DNA of 64,000 bases from Cryptomeria japonica (Eukaryota > Streptophyta > Pinopsida > Cupressales > Cupressaceae), in NCBI RefSeq assembly GCF_030272615.1, contig NC_081406.1:247991218-248055217 (forward strand), given 5' to 3'. A model generated the notes under the pieces. That model was not told the origin of the DNA and ran no database searches. It was given only the letters and a program-made list of their open reading frames with translations. The number at the start of each line of letters is the position of its first letter. The first letter of the stretch is position 1. Of this stretch, positions 49,704 through 61,234 are shown in pieces. The position numbers and the translations under genes are program-made.

Positions 49704-49938
49704 AAACGTTAAACCCGAACTTTGAAAATCAAAAAACGACTAAAAATGACAAAATGAAAAGTCAAAACAAGGTCAAAAATCTTGACTTACTGGTGGTCCA
49801 CGCGCTACAGGTCTCCGGTACCTCCGAATGCACTCGATACGGTGTCTATGATAAGGAATAGGCATTTTCTCTGCAAACCAAATTCTCTCTCTTCAAAGTC
49901 AACAAAGCACAAATGAATCTAATTCAAGCCCTTTTCCC

Positions 49939-49970
49939 CTTTTATAAGAGGAAAATGAAATTAGGGTTAG
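49939..49970 (-). promoter_or_regulatory. Promoter motifs of the antisense PMD gene
   Basis: Minus strand: CTAACCCTAA (49961-49970, telobox-like) then TATAAAAG (49939-49946). The TATA box lies about 75-80 bp upstream of the ATG at 49865, leaving room for a start site 30 bp downstream and a short leader. Element A has the same order. Confidence 0.65.
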
Positions 49971-50282
49971 CCAAATGGACCTGTAATATGGTCACGGTCT
50001 CCCCTATACCATAACATTTGTAACTTATCGGGAGATGAATCAATTTCACCATATTTCACATGCACAAAATCATACACATCATCCGCCACTCATCAAATTA
50101 AATCAAAATATTGATTCATCTCCCGAGGGGGCATCACTATCAACTATCGAATCTGGGGCATCACACATCAAATAAAATCTGGGGCATGACTGACAAATCA
50201 TAAGAGCGACACAAAAATTGCATTTAATCATAAATCATGATAAAGCATCATTTTCTTTGAAATTACATGTGCACACACGTCA

Positions 50283-50300
50283 CTTCAAAGAGGGGCAAAA
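50283..50300 (+). other. Polypurine tract of element E
   Basis: CTTCAAAGAGGGGCAAAA directly before the 3' LTR; nearly the same as in element A at 1180-1197. Confidence 0.85.
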
Positions 50301-51798
50301 TGTAGACATATAAAAATGACCATACTCCTAAATGAATATTTTATGTTCATTTCTCTATTTAATTAAATCCAATTTAATTAAATAACCCACATTACTCTAT
50401 TTAATTAAGTAAATTACTCAATTTATTTAAATTAAATTCACTATATCCATTTAATGAATAAATCATTTTATTCAATTAAATCCCCTCTATCCACTTTTAA
50501 TTAAATTCAAATTTAATTAAATAGTTATCCTAAATTGAATAAATCTAATTTATTTAATTTCCCCAAATTGCAACCAAATTGAATAAATCATTTAATTCAA
50601 TTAAATCCTATTATCCCTCCATCCACTTGCAAAATCCTACATCTCCCACTTGCCTTCCTAAACCCCTTTCTAATCCCTTCTAGAATCTTCTAATTGCTTC
50701 TAATTAACCTAACCCCTCCTCTAAACTTTGTCACATCCCTAAGCAAAGGGAAGTCACTTCTCAAAACCTCAAAGTCTTTGATAACCATTAAAGGCTTCAA
50801 GTCTTCAACCACTAAATTCCTCAAAGTCTTTGATAACCATTGAAGGCTTTCAACCTTTAGCCACTTAATCCCCAAAGTCTCCAATAACCATTAATGGTTA
50901 ACTCAAACCCTCCTACATGGTTAAAACATTTGTTTTGGCTCAACCTTCATCCAACCCAAGGGTCTCATCAGGCCTTTAATGCTTTGACCATGATTATCTC
51001 TTAAACATTTGCACAAAGGTTTATCCTTGGATTAACTCTTAATCCAGTGGGTAATCCTAACTTAGACTTGACCCTTAGCCTCTAGATAACCATGAGGTCT
51101 TCTCAGGCATTCAATGTCTCCAACCCCTTCTCTCAATCCAACCCTATGTTGACACTTGTCACCATTTCATTGGTGCCAATTATAAACATGGATCCCCAAC
51201 TTTCAAACTCAACCCTTGATTAAACCATTCAATCCTGACCATCCATTGCCCTGTTTTTGCTATAAATAGAGCTCTCATTCTTCCATAACAATCATCCTTC
51301 AAATTTGTAGCATCACACTTATGCTCAAATACATTCAAGCTTTCTTATATCATTTTATGCTTATCATTTAGCCTCTCTTTAAATCAGGAATTAGACTAAA
51401 TATGCATGTTTAGAATAATTTATTTATCATTTTAGCTCAATCATAGACTAAATATAGTATGCTAGGATAGTACTCATACTAACCTTGTCATCTTATCACC
51501 TAGTTTATTGCATTTTAAAATCATACATAGCTTATAGCGCATCTCATACTAAAATCTATCAAAACATCTCTCGTTCTTGCATTTGCCATCCCTAAACCAG
51601 TTTGCTCAGTGATCTGAGAGTAAAAACATTGGTTTGAGGGACATTGTGAGATAGAGAACCATGGGACGCACCTTGGGAAGATGAGTAACACGTTATTACT
51701 CCATAGCTTGCACCAAAAAGTCATGTGTGTGTGTGTGGACTAGTTTCTAACAATATTTTCACATATTAAATTCTACCAGCCCACTTTTCCAGCATACA
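50301..51798 (+). repeat. 3' LTR of element E
   Basis: 1498 bp, nearly identical to 33656-35135, with an 18-bp indel near 50521. TATA box at 51261-51268. It is followed directly by GGTAT and then CAGAGC, the second half of the primer site of D. Confidence 0.95.
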
Positions 51799-51803
51799 GG
51801 TAT

Positions 51804-52060
51804 CAGAGCGCAAGTTTCAACAATGGGTACTTTGGGTTTGTAGTGATCCTTTTAGTTTGAACATTTTTCTTAGGTATTAATGTTTTTGTTTCCCTTGTTT
51901 TATCCTTGCCATAGATCTAAACCATTTTCTCTTTTACGGTGCTAGGTACTGGCTAGGAAAGCTAGGTGAGGTGGCCAGTAGAGTTGGCTACAGGTGTCCA
52001 TGTCTCTGTAGATGCCTTTATTTCTAGTTGTGTGTTGGACCTAGGATCCCTTGTTACTTC
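51804..52060 (+). other. Start of D interior where gag should be
   Basis: Begins CAGAGCGC, the rest of the Met primer site, then about 250 bp without a recognisable frame. Gag and the catalytic part of protease are absent, so an internal deletion joins the leader almost directly to the end of protease. Confidence 0.7.
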
Positions 52061-55000
52061 AGTTGACCTTCAAGTCATTCATTTGGGTTTTTATGGAGTT
52101 TTGTTGGGATGGATTGGCTATCATCTCATAGAGCTCATGTAGACTGTCGCAAGAAGACAGTGGAGTGTTTAGATAACCTAGGCAGAGAAGTGGAGATTGT
52201 TGGAGTTCAGAGACCAATATACTTACGTATGATCTCTGCTATGCAACTTAAGTGGTGCATGCATAGAGGGTGTCAACTTTTTGCAGTTACTCTTGAGGAT
52301 GTGGATGAGTCAGAGAGTCGGTAAATCACTCTTTATGGTCACCCTATTCTTCGAGAGTATGCTGATTTGTTTCTGTTGGATATTCCTGGTATGCCTCCGA
52401 AGCGAGACATAGACTTTCGCATTGATTTGGTTCCTGGTGCAGAACCTATTTCGAGAGCTCCATATTGGATGACTACTTAGGAGTTGAGTGAGTTGAAGTT
52501 GCAGATAGAAGAATTATTGGCCAAGGGATTCATTCATCCTCATGTTTCCCCTTGAGGTGCACCTATTATCTTCATTAAGAAGGAAGATGGTTCTCTTCGG
52601 TTATGCATTGATTACCGATAGCTGAATAAGGTAACCATCTGGAATCAATGTCCATTTCCTCATATAGATTATCTTTTTGATCAGGCAAAGGGAGCCAAAG
52701 TGTTCTCTAAGATTGACCTAAAATCTGGATACCATTAGTTGCACATTCAGGATGCAGACATTCATAAGACAATGTTTCATACTCGTTATGGTCACTATGA
52801 GTTCACAGTGGTGCCATTTGGGTTGACGAACGCGTCTTCAGTTTTCATGAGCCTCATGAATGGGGTTTTTCGCACCTACCTAGATCGTTTCATCATTGTA
52901 TTCTTGGATGACATTCTAATTTATTTTAGAACTATGGAAGAGCAGGAGGGTCACTTATGTCAGGTATTGCAGTGCTTGAGGGAGAATCAGCTTTATGCCA
53001 ATTTGGCGAAGTGTGACTTCTTCCAGTCTGAGGTGAACTATCTTGGTCATGTGGTTTTGGGAGAAGGTATATTCATGGATCGTTCAAAGATCTAAGCCAT
53101 AGTTGATTGGCCAGCGTCGACCAACATTTTAGAAGTTAGGAGTTTTATGGGTTTGGCTAGATATTACCATCGCTTTGTTCAAGGATTTTCTTGGATAGGA
53201 CACCCGATTACTTCTCTTTAGAGAAAAGGGAAGAATTTTGTTTGGTCAGAGCAGTGTGAGACAACTTTTGTACCTTGAAGGAGCTCCTTGTCAGTGCTCT
53301 AATTTTGGTAGTTCTTAATCCATCTAGAGATTTTATGGTATGCACATATGCCTCTTTGGAAGGTTTAGGTTTAGTGCTTATGCAGGATGGACATGTGGTT
53401 GCTTATGAGTCTTGCAAACTCAAGAACCACGAGTTGAACTATCTAGATCATGATTTAGAGTTGGTAGCTGTAGTTCATGCTTTGGTTAGATGGTGACATT
53501 TCTTGTTAGGGCATCAGTTTGAGCTGCATAGTGATCACTGCAGTCTGTAGTATATATTCACGTAGCCGAACTTGAATGCTTGACAACGGAGATGGATGGA
53601 ATTCCTCTATGAGTATGATTTTGAGGTTCATTATATATAGGGAAAAGAGAACGTAGTGGCAGATTCTTTGAGTCGTAGATGGCATGAAGTTTTAGCATCG
53701 TCCCTTGGAGTAGACATGAGAGAGAGGATTCTAGGAGTTCTTCCTCAAGATACTTGGTATTAGGATGTCAGAGCCATGATAGAGTCCGGAAGGCCTTTAG
53801 AGGGTAGATTTATGGATATAACCTTGAGGCAAATGGACTTCTTTGTCACCATGGATGGATCTATGTACCTCCTTTAGAGGGTCTTCATGTTTGGATCATG
53901 ACTGAGGCCCATCGTGCACCTTATTCGGTACACCCAGGTGTCAAGAAGATGCATGCAGATCTTAGATAGGTTTATCATTGGGTTGGTATGAATCGCAACA
54001 TTTCTGATTTTGTGTCGAGATGTTTAGAATGTCAGTGGGTAAAGGCAGAGTATCAGCACCCATTAGGGCTTTTACAGCCTAATTTGGTACCGGATTGGAA
54101 ATGGGATATCATTTCCATGGATTTCATTATTGGGTTACTTGTCTCTTCGAGTCATCATGATGCTATCATGGTCATTGTTGACAGATTGACAAAGGTTGCT
54201 CACTTTGTTCCTATTCGAGCTTCCTATATGGTAGTAGTGGTGGCACGAGTCTTCTTGGAAGATGTAGTGAGATTGCATGGGATTCTGAGGCAGATCATCT
54301 CTGATAGAGATGCTGTCTTTACCTAAGCATTGTGGACCTCACTTCAACATGCTTTGGGGACTCAGTTGAACTTTAGTTCAACTTATCACCCAGAGACAGA
54401 TGGTCAGACCGAGCGAGTGAATCAGGTTTTGGAGGACATGCTTCGCATGTATGTTATGGACCAATAGTCACGCTGGGAGGATTATATCTATCTAGTGGAG
54501 TTTGATTATAAAAATGGATATCATAGCTCCATAGGTATGTCCCCCTTTCAGGCATTGTATGGTCATCCTTGCCACACTCCTTTGAGTTGGGATCGGCTAG
54601 AGGACAGGGTGCGCATAGGACCGGATATTCTTCTAAAGATGGAGCAGCAGGTTGAGCATATTAGTGAGCATTTGGTAGCTGCACAGGATAGGCAGAAGAA
54701 GTATGCAGATGCTCATAGGGTAGATTGTCAGTTTTCTGTTGGTGATCGTGTGTTTTTGAGAGTGCGTCCGCGGAAGGGTCCGATCTGTTATGGAAAGGGT
54801 TCTAAGTTGGTGCCTCAGTTTGTTGGCCCTTCTGATATCCTTGAGAGGATAGGACCTGTTGCCTACCATCTTACCTTGCCACTGAGTCTATCCCACATCC
54901 ACGATGTCTTTCATGTTTCAGTTCTTCGACCTTATCATCCTAATGTGACACATGTTCTTGATTGGAACTCTTTGCAGGTCGAGGACAGGCAGCTTTCCAT

Positions 55001-55152
55001 GGAGCCCGTGTGCATTCTTCAGCGTCGAGATTTGATCCTCAGGGGTTGCACCACCGACCAAGTAAGGGTCCTATGGGACCCAAATGATAAGACCTCAGCG
55101 ACTTGGGAGGATGCAGCAAAGATGAGAGAGTTGTATTCTTATTTGTTTTAGG
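52060..55152 (+). pseudogene. Decayed chromovirus pol of element D
   Basis: Protease end GMDWLSSHRAHVDC (52105). RT: DFRIDLVPGAEPISRAP (52410), APIIFIKKEDGSLRLCIDYR (52560), [12 protein letters not shown], catalytic FLDD (52900) and FLDDILIY. RNase H at 53270-53640. Integrase zinc part EAHRAPYSVHPG...CLECQWVKAE (53900-54050), core MDFIIGLL...ISDRDAVFT...TDGQTERVNQ (54115-54425). Chromodomain CTTDQVRVLWDPNDKTSATW (55048) ends at 55152. At least two frameshifts and about fifteen stops, mostly TAG at former CAG codons and TGA at former CGA or TGG codons. It cannot make an active protein. Confidence 0.95.
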
Positions 55153-55170
55153 CTTCCAGGAGTAAGCCTA

Positions 55171-55186
55171 GTTTTGGGGGGGAGAA
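55171..55186 (+). other. Polypurine tract of element D
   Basis: TTTTGGGGGGGAGAA directly before the LTR start at 55187, 20 bp after the pol stop. The context GGAGTAAGCCTAG is shared with element F at its own tract (minus strand, 6807-6840). Confidence 0.85.
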
Positions 55187-57029
55187 TGTAGTACCCTCCT
55201 TGTTTGAACTCATTAGACTCATATTTTATTATTGTTTACTTTCGGTGGATACATTACCATGATGTGTTATTCAAAATTATATGACATTATTTCATGCTTT
55301 ATCTGGATATGAGATGCATAATTTATTTGCAGTATTCCAGTACCTGTGGTTTATGGCATCTTATGGATTATTGCTATGTACTGACACTTTACTTTATCTA
55401 TGCAATGTGAAATGATATGTTGTGTGTCTGCGAGTGTACTAGATGCAAGGGGATGATTTTCATTCACTCACTCTAGTGAGACAGGGAACGTCGCGATTCT
55501 CCTTCATCACTGTGTATGTTGTGTTTTCTATATTGTATATATGCATGTGTGGTTCGATGATGCAGGATATTGTAGGTACAAGTACCGGGTAGGTAGGGGT
55601 TATTGTCTCCACCTGACTTCACAGGTCTAAGCATGCCTTATATAGTCTGATGGAAGTGGAGGAGGTAGTAATTGACCCTATTTTAACCAGTTACACTCTT
55701 GTGAGTGTCGTCAGTTTGTCATCCTGTCAGTTGTTCGACATTCGTGTATTGACGTTTGACTTTTTCTGAGTCTTTGCTTGGGGTTTGTTAAGTTTGTGTG
55801 TTTTAGTGGATTTAATTAATTAATTAAATTTATGGAGTTATCTCATAGTCGGTATTTTTGAATTATGAATTTTATGCATTGAGATTATAAATTTAATTAA
55901 TTAAAATAAGTTATTATTAAGTTGCAAGCTGCATGATATTAGAAATATATTTTATTTAAATTTTAGTGGAAAATAAATTAGATTAATTTCATTTATTCTT
56001 TTCTATAATTTTAAATAAATAAAAGTATAACAGAATAAATAAACAAATAAAAGAATAAATTAGAATTACAGTATTTTTTTAATTCTTTTTTTAGGAAATT
56101 AATTAATTTGCATGAAAAAAGAAAAGAAAAAAATGATTTTTGCTTATTGCATGTTAATTTATTCATTGGTTAGGAATTAGAAAAGAAAAATAAAATTGCT
56201 TTTAATTACTAAAATTAAATATTAGGGTTTTTGGGAAAAATATATGCAACCTAGAATTTTAGTTAAAAAGGGGAATATATCTTTTTATTTTTGGGAAGCC
56301 ACAGGAAAGAGGAAAAGATTTTGGTGAAAAAAAATTATTGGAAGCTTAGATTTGGATGAAGAAAAATTATTGGAAGTTTGTTGAAGGATTGAATCTCTCC
56401 TACAAAGTTCTTCCAGGAAAGCTATGCCAGGTTGGGTGGCTTCTTCTAGTTGTTTTTTTTAAAGAAAACATTTCTATTTCTTCCCTCTTTCTGAATGATG
56501 TGTGTGTTAAAATATTTGTCAACTCCAAAATTCTTTCTGGTTATTTCTTTTTCTTGGTTAAAGTCCATTCCTAAAATTAGTTTCTAGTTTATGGAAAGTT
56601 ATTTCCTGGGAGTTTGTAGATTAAAATTTTGAGAAAATTGGGAAAAGTTAATAGGGCAAATTTTTCCAAGATTTTTATCGTGCATGAAAATTGCAAGATT
56701 TGAGAGAAATAGGATTTACCAGATAAAATATTCCCTCTTGTTTGATTTTGTTCGTTATTTGACTATGGTTGTCCTTTTTAGTATTCGTGCATCTCTGTGT
56801 AATTATTTAGTAATAAATTTAATTTCAATTAAATTTATTGGATTATTTAAGTTTTGGGGAAATTGTTTTAATTAATTATTTTTGGAAAAAATTGTATTAA
56901 ATAAATTCGTGAGAAATAAATTTTTATTGTAAAATGAAATTTATTATATTCTGATGCTATTGTAAATTTTAAATTTAAAAACATATTAAAAATATAAAAT
57001 ATAAAATATAAAAAATATAAAAATATAAA

Positions 57030-57195
57030 ACTTTCAGTAGTTACTACCGGCGGTAGCACCTACTACTGCAAGGTAGTAGTGCTACCTACGGTAGTACCTT
57101 CTACCGTGTAGTAGCAGTGCTATCGACGGTAGCACCTGCTACCATAAGGTAGCATGTACTATCTACGTTAGTACTTGCTACCGTGCCGTAGCAGG
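57030..57195. repeat. CTACC/GGTAG array in the 3' LTR of D
   Basis: Same word and about 18-20-bp spacing as 31610-31755, with extra or rearranged units, so the array has changed in copy number since the LTRs were identical. Confidence 0.75.
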
Positions 57196-57262
57196 GGGGT
57201 TTATTTTGATTTGCTATTTCCTGGGTTAAAGTTTGTGCAAGGTTTGGTACATTTGGTTTTTA

Positions 57263-57297
<35 letters not shown>

Positions 57298-57415
57298 TTT
57301 TTTTTTTATTATGAGCATTATGTTATTTAGGTATTATTTTAATACTGTGAAAATTAATTCATGTGTTTATATATATTTGTAATATGATTATAGGTATATG
57401 TATATATTCATATAA

Positions 57416-57536
<121 letters not shown>

Positions 57537-59126
57537 TTTAGAATTTGGTTATTTCCAGAAAAAGCTTATAATTTAAGATTCTATATTTATGCTTGGAAAT
57601 ACACTAGGAGATTAATTTTAATGTGGTTTTATTTAACCTTATTGGACAAATGACAACATGGATTTCCTTGTATTAATATACTTGTATTTTCTTATTTTCT
57701 GGAAAATCTTTAATTGCAAGCATTTTATGCTTTTGACTGTTTAAAGAAAAGATTGCCTATATTAGGATCTTGTGTAAATGGTATTTGCAGTCAAGCTTAA
57801 TTTCATTGCAATTCTGGTTGAGTTGTCATTATGTCATATGTTGTTATACCCCCTTCATCAGGTGTTGTTCTATAACCCCATTGATGTGAGCCATTGTGTG
57901 TTTTGTTCCAAATGGTCAATCCTGGGTTAGTGATTGTGTATCCTTCACCTATGGTTTGTCAGTATTAGATATGGTTTTCTGTTTTGCTATAGAGTTTTCA
58001 TAGAGAGACCTTTCTTATTAGTGTCCTATGAGAGAGAGTGGCTTTCGAGCGGGGGACGTGCTCGAAGTGGATGGCAGGATAATCACTCGAAATTCAGTTA
58101 ATAAGTGTTAACCTAATATTTGATTAGGGGGTGGGTAGTTAAAAAATTAATTAAGATAATGTGCCTCGCACATGGTGTTGTGCTTGTATAGGCTCAAGAT
58201 GTGATGAAAAGGATTGGAATGGAAAACCTGTCACCTTGTCTTCACGAAAGGATTGGTACGGTCCGCATGAGGCTTAGATGGAGCCGGAGGTTCGAGAGAG
58301 GTTACCAGGATAACCCAGGATGGGTGTCGGGACCTATGGAGGCCTACCAGGGTAACCACCATAAGCCATGTGATGACACTCTCTCCTTAGAGTCACTAGT
58401 GTTTGTGAGTTGAGTCACATGGATGTTTGTGGAGTCATGTAGTTCTTTCGTACTTGTCTTATTATGCTTGCTTGAGGGTCTTCTACTTTTTCCTAGCACG
58501 GTGGGTTGGTTCCATTTTGGAATCACATGGTCGGGTGGTAGTGCCACTTCCCATCAAATGTTCTGGATTGTATCTTCGGACGAGGAAAGGCTTCACTGGT
58601 GTTTCTTGGTTCCTGGTTCATGTACCAGCTCATGTTCGTTATCTTTGTTCAGTTGAGACCTTGTGGTCATTGTATCAAACTTTTATGTAACCTTGATATT
58701 GTAACTTTTGGATTTTGTGGTATTTTTGGAAGCCATGTATTTATAGATATTGTAATATTATATCAGTGGAATGTATGTTAATTAAGTTGCTTTGATCTTT
58801 TGTATAGATGGTTTTTGGATAAATAAATGCATTGGAATACTTTGATTCTTTCATTATGGAATTTAGATGTATGTGTAGTTTTAATCTTAAAAGCATTTAA
58901 TTTACCTAATTAAATGGACAATTGGATTAACCATGGTGTTAATATAATCTACGAATTAATCTTCATTGGTAACCCTTAGGAAATCATGTGTTAGACTTCC
59001 ATTGTGTTATTAAACGTGCAATAGTTATAATTAATGCACTTAATCTTTTTTTAAAAAATATTTCACCCTTTAGTTGCCTAGTTGTGTTGTTTTCCTTTAG
59101 GGTTCCTAGAGGGGCATTACAAATTA

Positions 59127-59251
59127 AAACAAATGAAATTTGTGCATGGTTTTTTATTGGTATACTTTTACCAAGTTTTTCCACGTCAAATCTGTGTGTT
59201 ATGTGCTATTGTTCTTCTTTGCAATTTTCTGCACTAGCTATTTTTCTTACA
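59127..59251 (+). repeat. 3' LTR of copia element C, last part
   Basis: Follows the D target duplication. CACGTCAAATCTGTGTGTTA (59183-59202) is typical of copia LTR ends. The end at TTCTTACA (59251) is inferred; it cannot be confirmed by a duplication because the 5' LTR is missing. Confidence 0.5.
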
Positions 59252-59662
59252 GTTTATTCGAATGAAGTGAATGGGGATGGAATGTTAGGTCAAAGGATTG
59301 GGCCTACCGCCACTTGAACCATAAATTTTTTTTCTATGTGTTGTTTAAGCTCATTTTAATTTTTCTTCTAAATAAAAACTTACATTAAAAAATCTTCAAG
59401 CTTGGCATCAACAATAGAGCCTCCAAAATTAAATGTTAGTTGGTGGTTGCAAGGAGAATGTGGGGAGCAATATCTAAGAAATCTTGGCTAGAGAAACAGT
59501 ACTTGTCAAAGTGAATTCTATGATGCATGATTACATCATTTCCATCAATATTAGTTCAATTTTATCTCCAAGAGAATTGATCCTTGGTGTATGGTATAAA
59601 CAGGAAATATATCATCACTTTAACGTTTATGTTCAATCAATTGAACTTCAATATTCTTCAAT
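59252..59662. other. Unassigned stretch, no gene seen
   Basis: About 410 bp between the copia LTR and the LINE-like insertion. AT-rich, no motif recognised. Confidence 0.6.
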
Positions 59663-59682
59663 AATTATTAATATATTGAAAA

Positions 59683-61234
59683 AATGACTGTTATGGAGGC
59701 GATGCAGGGTGCGAGCTATGCTAGGGTTTGTAAGGATGGTTTCTGGGTGTCTATCGACAGACAACGCCTCCCTCCTGAATCATAGTGGCGGTTTTAGGCC
59801 CAACGATGGTTATACTTTTAGGAAGTCTCAGCTCCGTCTAACCAAAGACAACGTCTTTTCTTGTGTTAGGTGTGGGGAGTCGAGAAATTCTTGTGTTTGG
59901 GACACTACTCAGGTCACAGGTTTAAGATTAATAGGCCTATGAATGACATCCCCCTGACGACCGGGTCAGGGCTGGCTACGACATCTTGGGTAAAACCATT
60001 GCTCACTATATTTCGATTGCAGTTAGTCCAACTTTTCACTTAGGAGCAAAACTTGTGGTAGAAGTAAAGGGTAATGAAAAATATTTTTCTAAAATGGGTC
60101 TTATTGGGAGATTCATGGGCTTTTGGCCCAATTTGCCCTATCTCCAAAAATGGATCACTTTACATTGGAAACCCATTCTTGATAGGAATATTCAGATTTT
60201 TCTAGGGGCCCAAGGCTTCTTTGTGATGGTATTTGAAAGTATGGTAGATAGGAATCAGATCCTTATTGAGAATAAATGGTGTTGGGAAGATAAATACTTG
60301 CTACTACTGAAATCGTGGCACCCGACCTTTAACCCTACAACTGAATCCTTTGACTGTGTGCCTTTGTGGGTCTGGATCCCTTATTTGCCTCTATTGTTCT
60401 AGTTTGAATCCTTCTTTGAGACTATCGATGATTCCTTGGGTAAATTCTTGGGAGTGGATGTGGCTATTCATCAAACTTCCTTTTCTCACATTCTAGTTGA
60501 GATGGATTTGAGTAAGCGACTTCCAGGGGATCTTAATTTGAAACTTGGTGAAGGTTGCTGGCTGCAAGTAATTGATTACAAGGGCATCCCTTTTAGATGT
60601 CGTTGATGCTTCCAAACGGTTCATCTTGTTGCTAGGTGTGAGATGGAAAAATCATCCAAACAAGGCACTTGGGGAAAAGATGTATCTGATGTCCTTTTTG
60701 AGGTGGAACGAGATGATAAAAATGTCTCCCCACATGAGGCAAACTGTGCCACACCTTTGGGAGGGGTTACCCCCCCTCTTTTGCCTGAATCTGTGATTGG
60801 GGTTTTGACCAAACTCAGTGTTGATGCTGGATGCAGGAGTGTCACAATAGATGAGGACAGTAGTGATAGGATTTTGTGCTGCCCTAAGTCTAATTGTGAC
60901 AGGAAGATGGTGAATGAGCTAGGAGCTCTTGTGGATCGACGGGCGCTTTATTCGTCTACATCCAAGATGGTGATGCATGGGGCATGGTCTCTGGAGGTGG
61001 GCTGGACAGAGGAGAAAAACAAAAAAAGATGAAAGAGGCATGGAAAATATCCTTCCTAATGTCCCTCCGTGTTCTAATGTTAAGGGCAGATTAAAATTGT
61101 AGGCTAATGATAATCCTGTCCAGGGGTCATACACTTGTGATGGGGAGGGGTTTCCCTTGTTGTAAGCCCCACTCGTTCAGGCTGGGTACAACCTGATATT
61201 GAATAAAATGAGAAACATTTACCGATCGAAAAAA
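59683..61234 (+). mobile_element. ORF1-only LINE-like retrotransposon
   Basis: Flanked by a perfect 20-bp duplication, AATTATTAATATATTGAAAA, at 59663-59682 and 61235-61254. It ends in a short A tract after TTACCGATCG, as many plant LINE 3' ends do. It contains an ORF1 with a DUF4283-like region and zinc knuckle and a 3' end, but no endonuclease or RT. Total length about 1.55 kb. Either ORF2 was deleted before transposition or this is a non-autonomous family that used LINE machinery in trans. Confidence 0.85.
59986..61032 (+). pseudogene. LINE ORF1-like (DUF4283 plus zinc knuckle)
   Basis: One frame with only two internal stops: TAG at 60400-60402 and TGA at 60604-60606 (inside CR*CFQTVHL, where the zinc knuckle of LINE ORF1 proteins has CxxC). 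Motifs: GLIGRFMGFWPNLPYLQKWI (60090), GAQGFFVMVFES (60212), WVWIPYLPLLF...GKFLGVDVA (60370-60465), FSHILVEMDLS (60483). The N-terminal part (59690-59985) is in other frames, from MEAMQGASYARV at 59694, so one or two frameshifts lie there. Such proteins bind the LINE RNA. Confidence 0.85.

Larger units (their letters stand above)
48778..49790 (-). other. Intron of the antisense PMD gene
   Basis: GT (49790-49789) to AG (48779-48778) on the minus strand, 1013 bp, between phase-0 exons. The donor CA|GTAAGT is near the plant consensus and the acceptor has a T-rich run. It holds two arrays (48903-49080 and 49249-49703). No reading frame crosses it. Confidence 0.75.
47023..49865 (-). pseudogene. Spliced antisense PMD gene of element E, one stop
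   Basis: Exon 1 (49865-49791): ATG plus 24 codons, basic, beginning MPIPYHRHRIECIRRYRR. Donor GTAAGT at 49790; intron 1013 bp; acceptor TTGCTTGTTGACAG ending at 48778. Exon 2 (48777-47023) continues in phase 0 as ERLGVVQSWERIPRPW. PMD domain covers roughly residues 25-330, with WLSQADLDIIERCGL and ERWHSDTNTFHFATGE. Then come an acidic Asp/Gly stretch, an Arg-Gly-rich tract and a Gln/Leu-rich probable coiled coil (TLQITVQQLQAQ), total about 609 codons. The only defect is a TAG at 47854-47856, after GRQ, where CAG is likely. It is better preserved than gag-pol. PMD proteins are linked to silencing or transposition in other contexts; the role here is not shown by the sequence. Confidence 0.85.
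33656..51798 (+). mobile_element. Element E: Tat/Ogre-like Ty3/gypsy element with antisense PMD gene
   Basis: 18,143 bp with LTRs 33656-35135 and 50301-51798 (TGTAGA...GCATACA) and a perfect GGTAT target duplication. The LTRs look nearly identical by eye apart from an 18-bp indel near 50521, so insertion is fairly recent. Sense content is primer site, long leader with repeat arrays, ORF1 and one-frame gag-pol with two RNase H domains, the mark of the Tat/Ogre lineage. Downstream of pol, on the opposite strand, is a spliced PMD gene with its own promoter motifs. The element is inactive for its own proteins because of point stops, one frameshift and a changed integrase catalytic residue. Confidence 0.95.

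Noticed and set aside
49124-49712. Open frames on both strands across the TGCGCTA array (83 and 90 codons)
   Set aside because: They arise because unit spacings are mostly multiples of three; the predicted peptides are repeats of the array and the region lies in the inferred intron.
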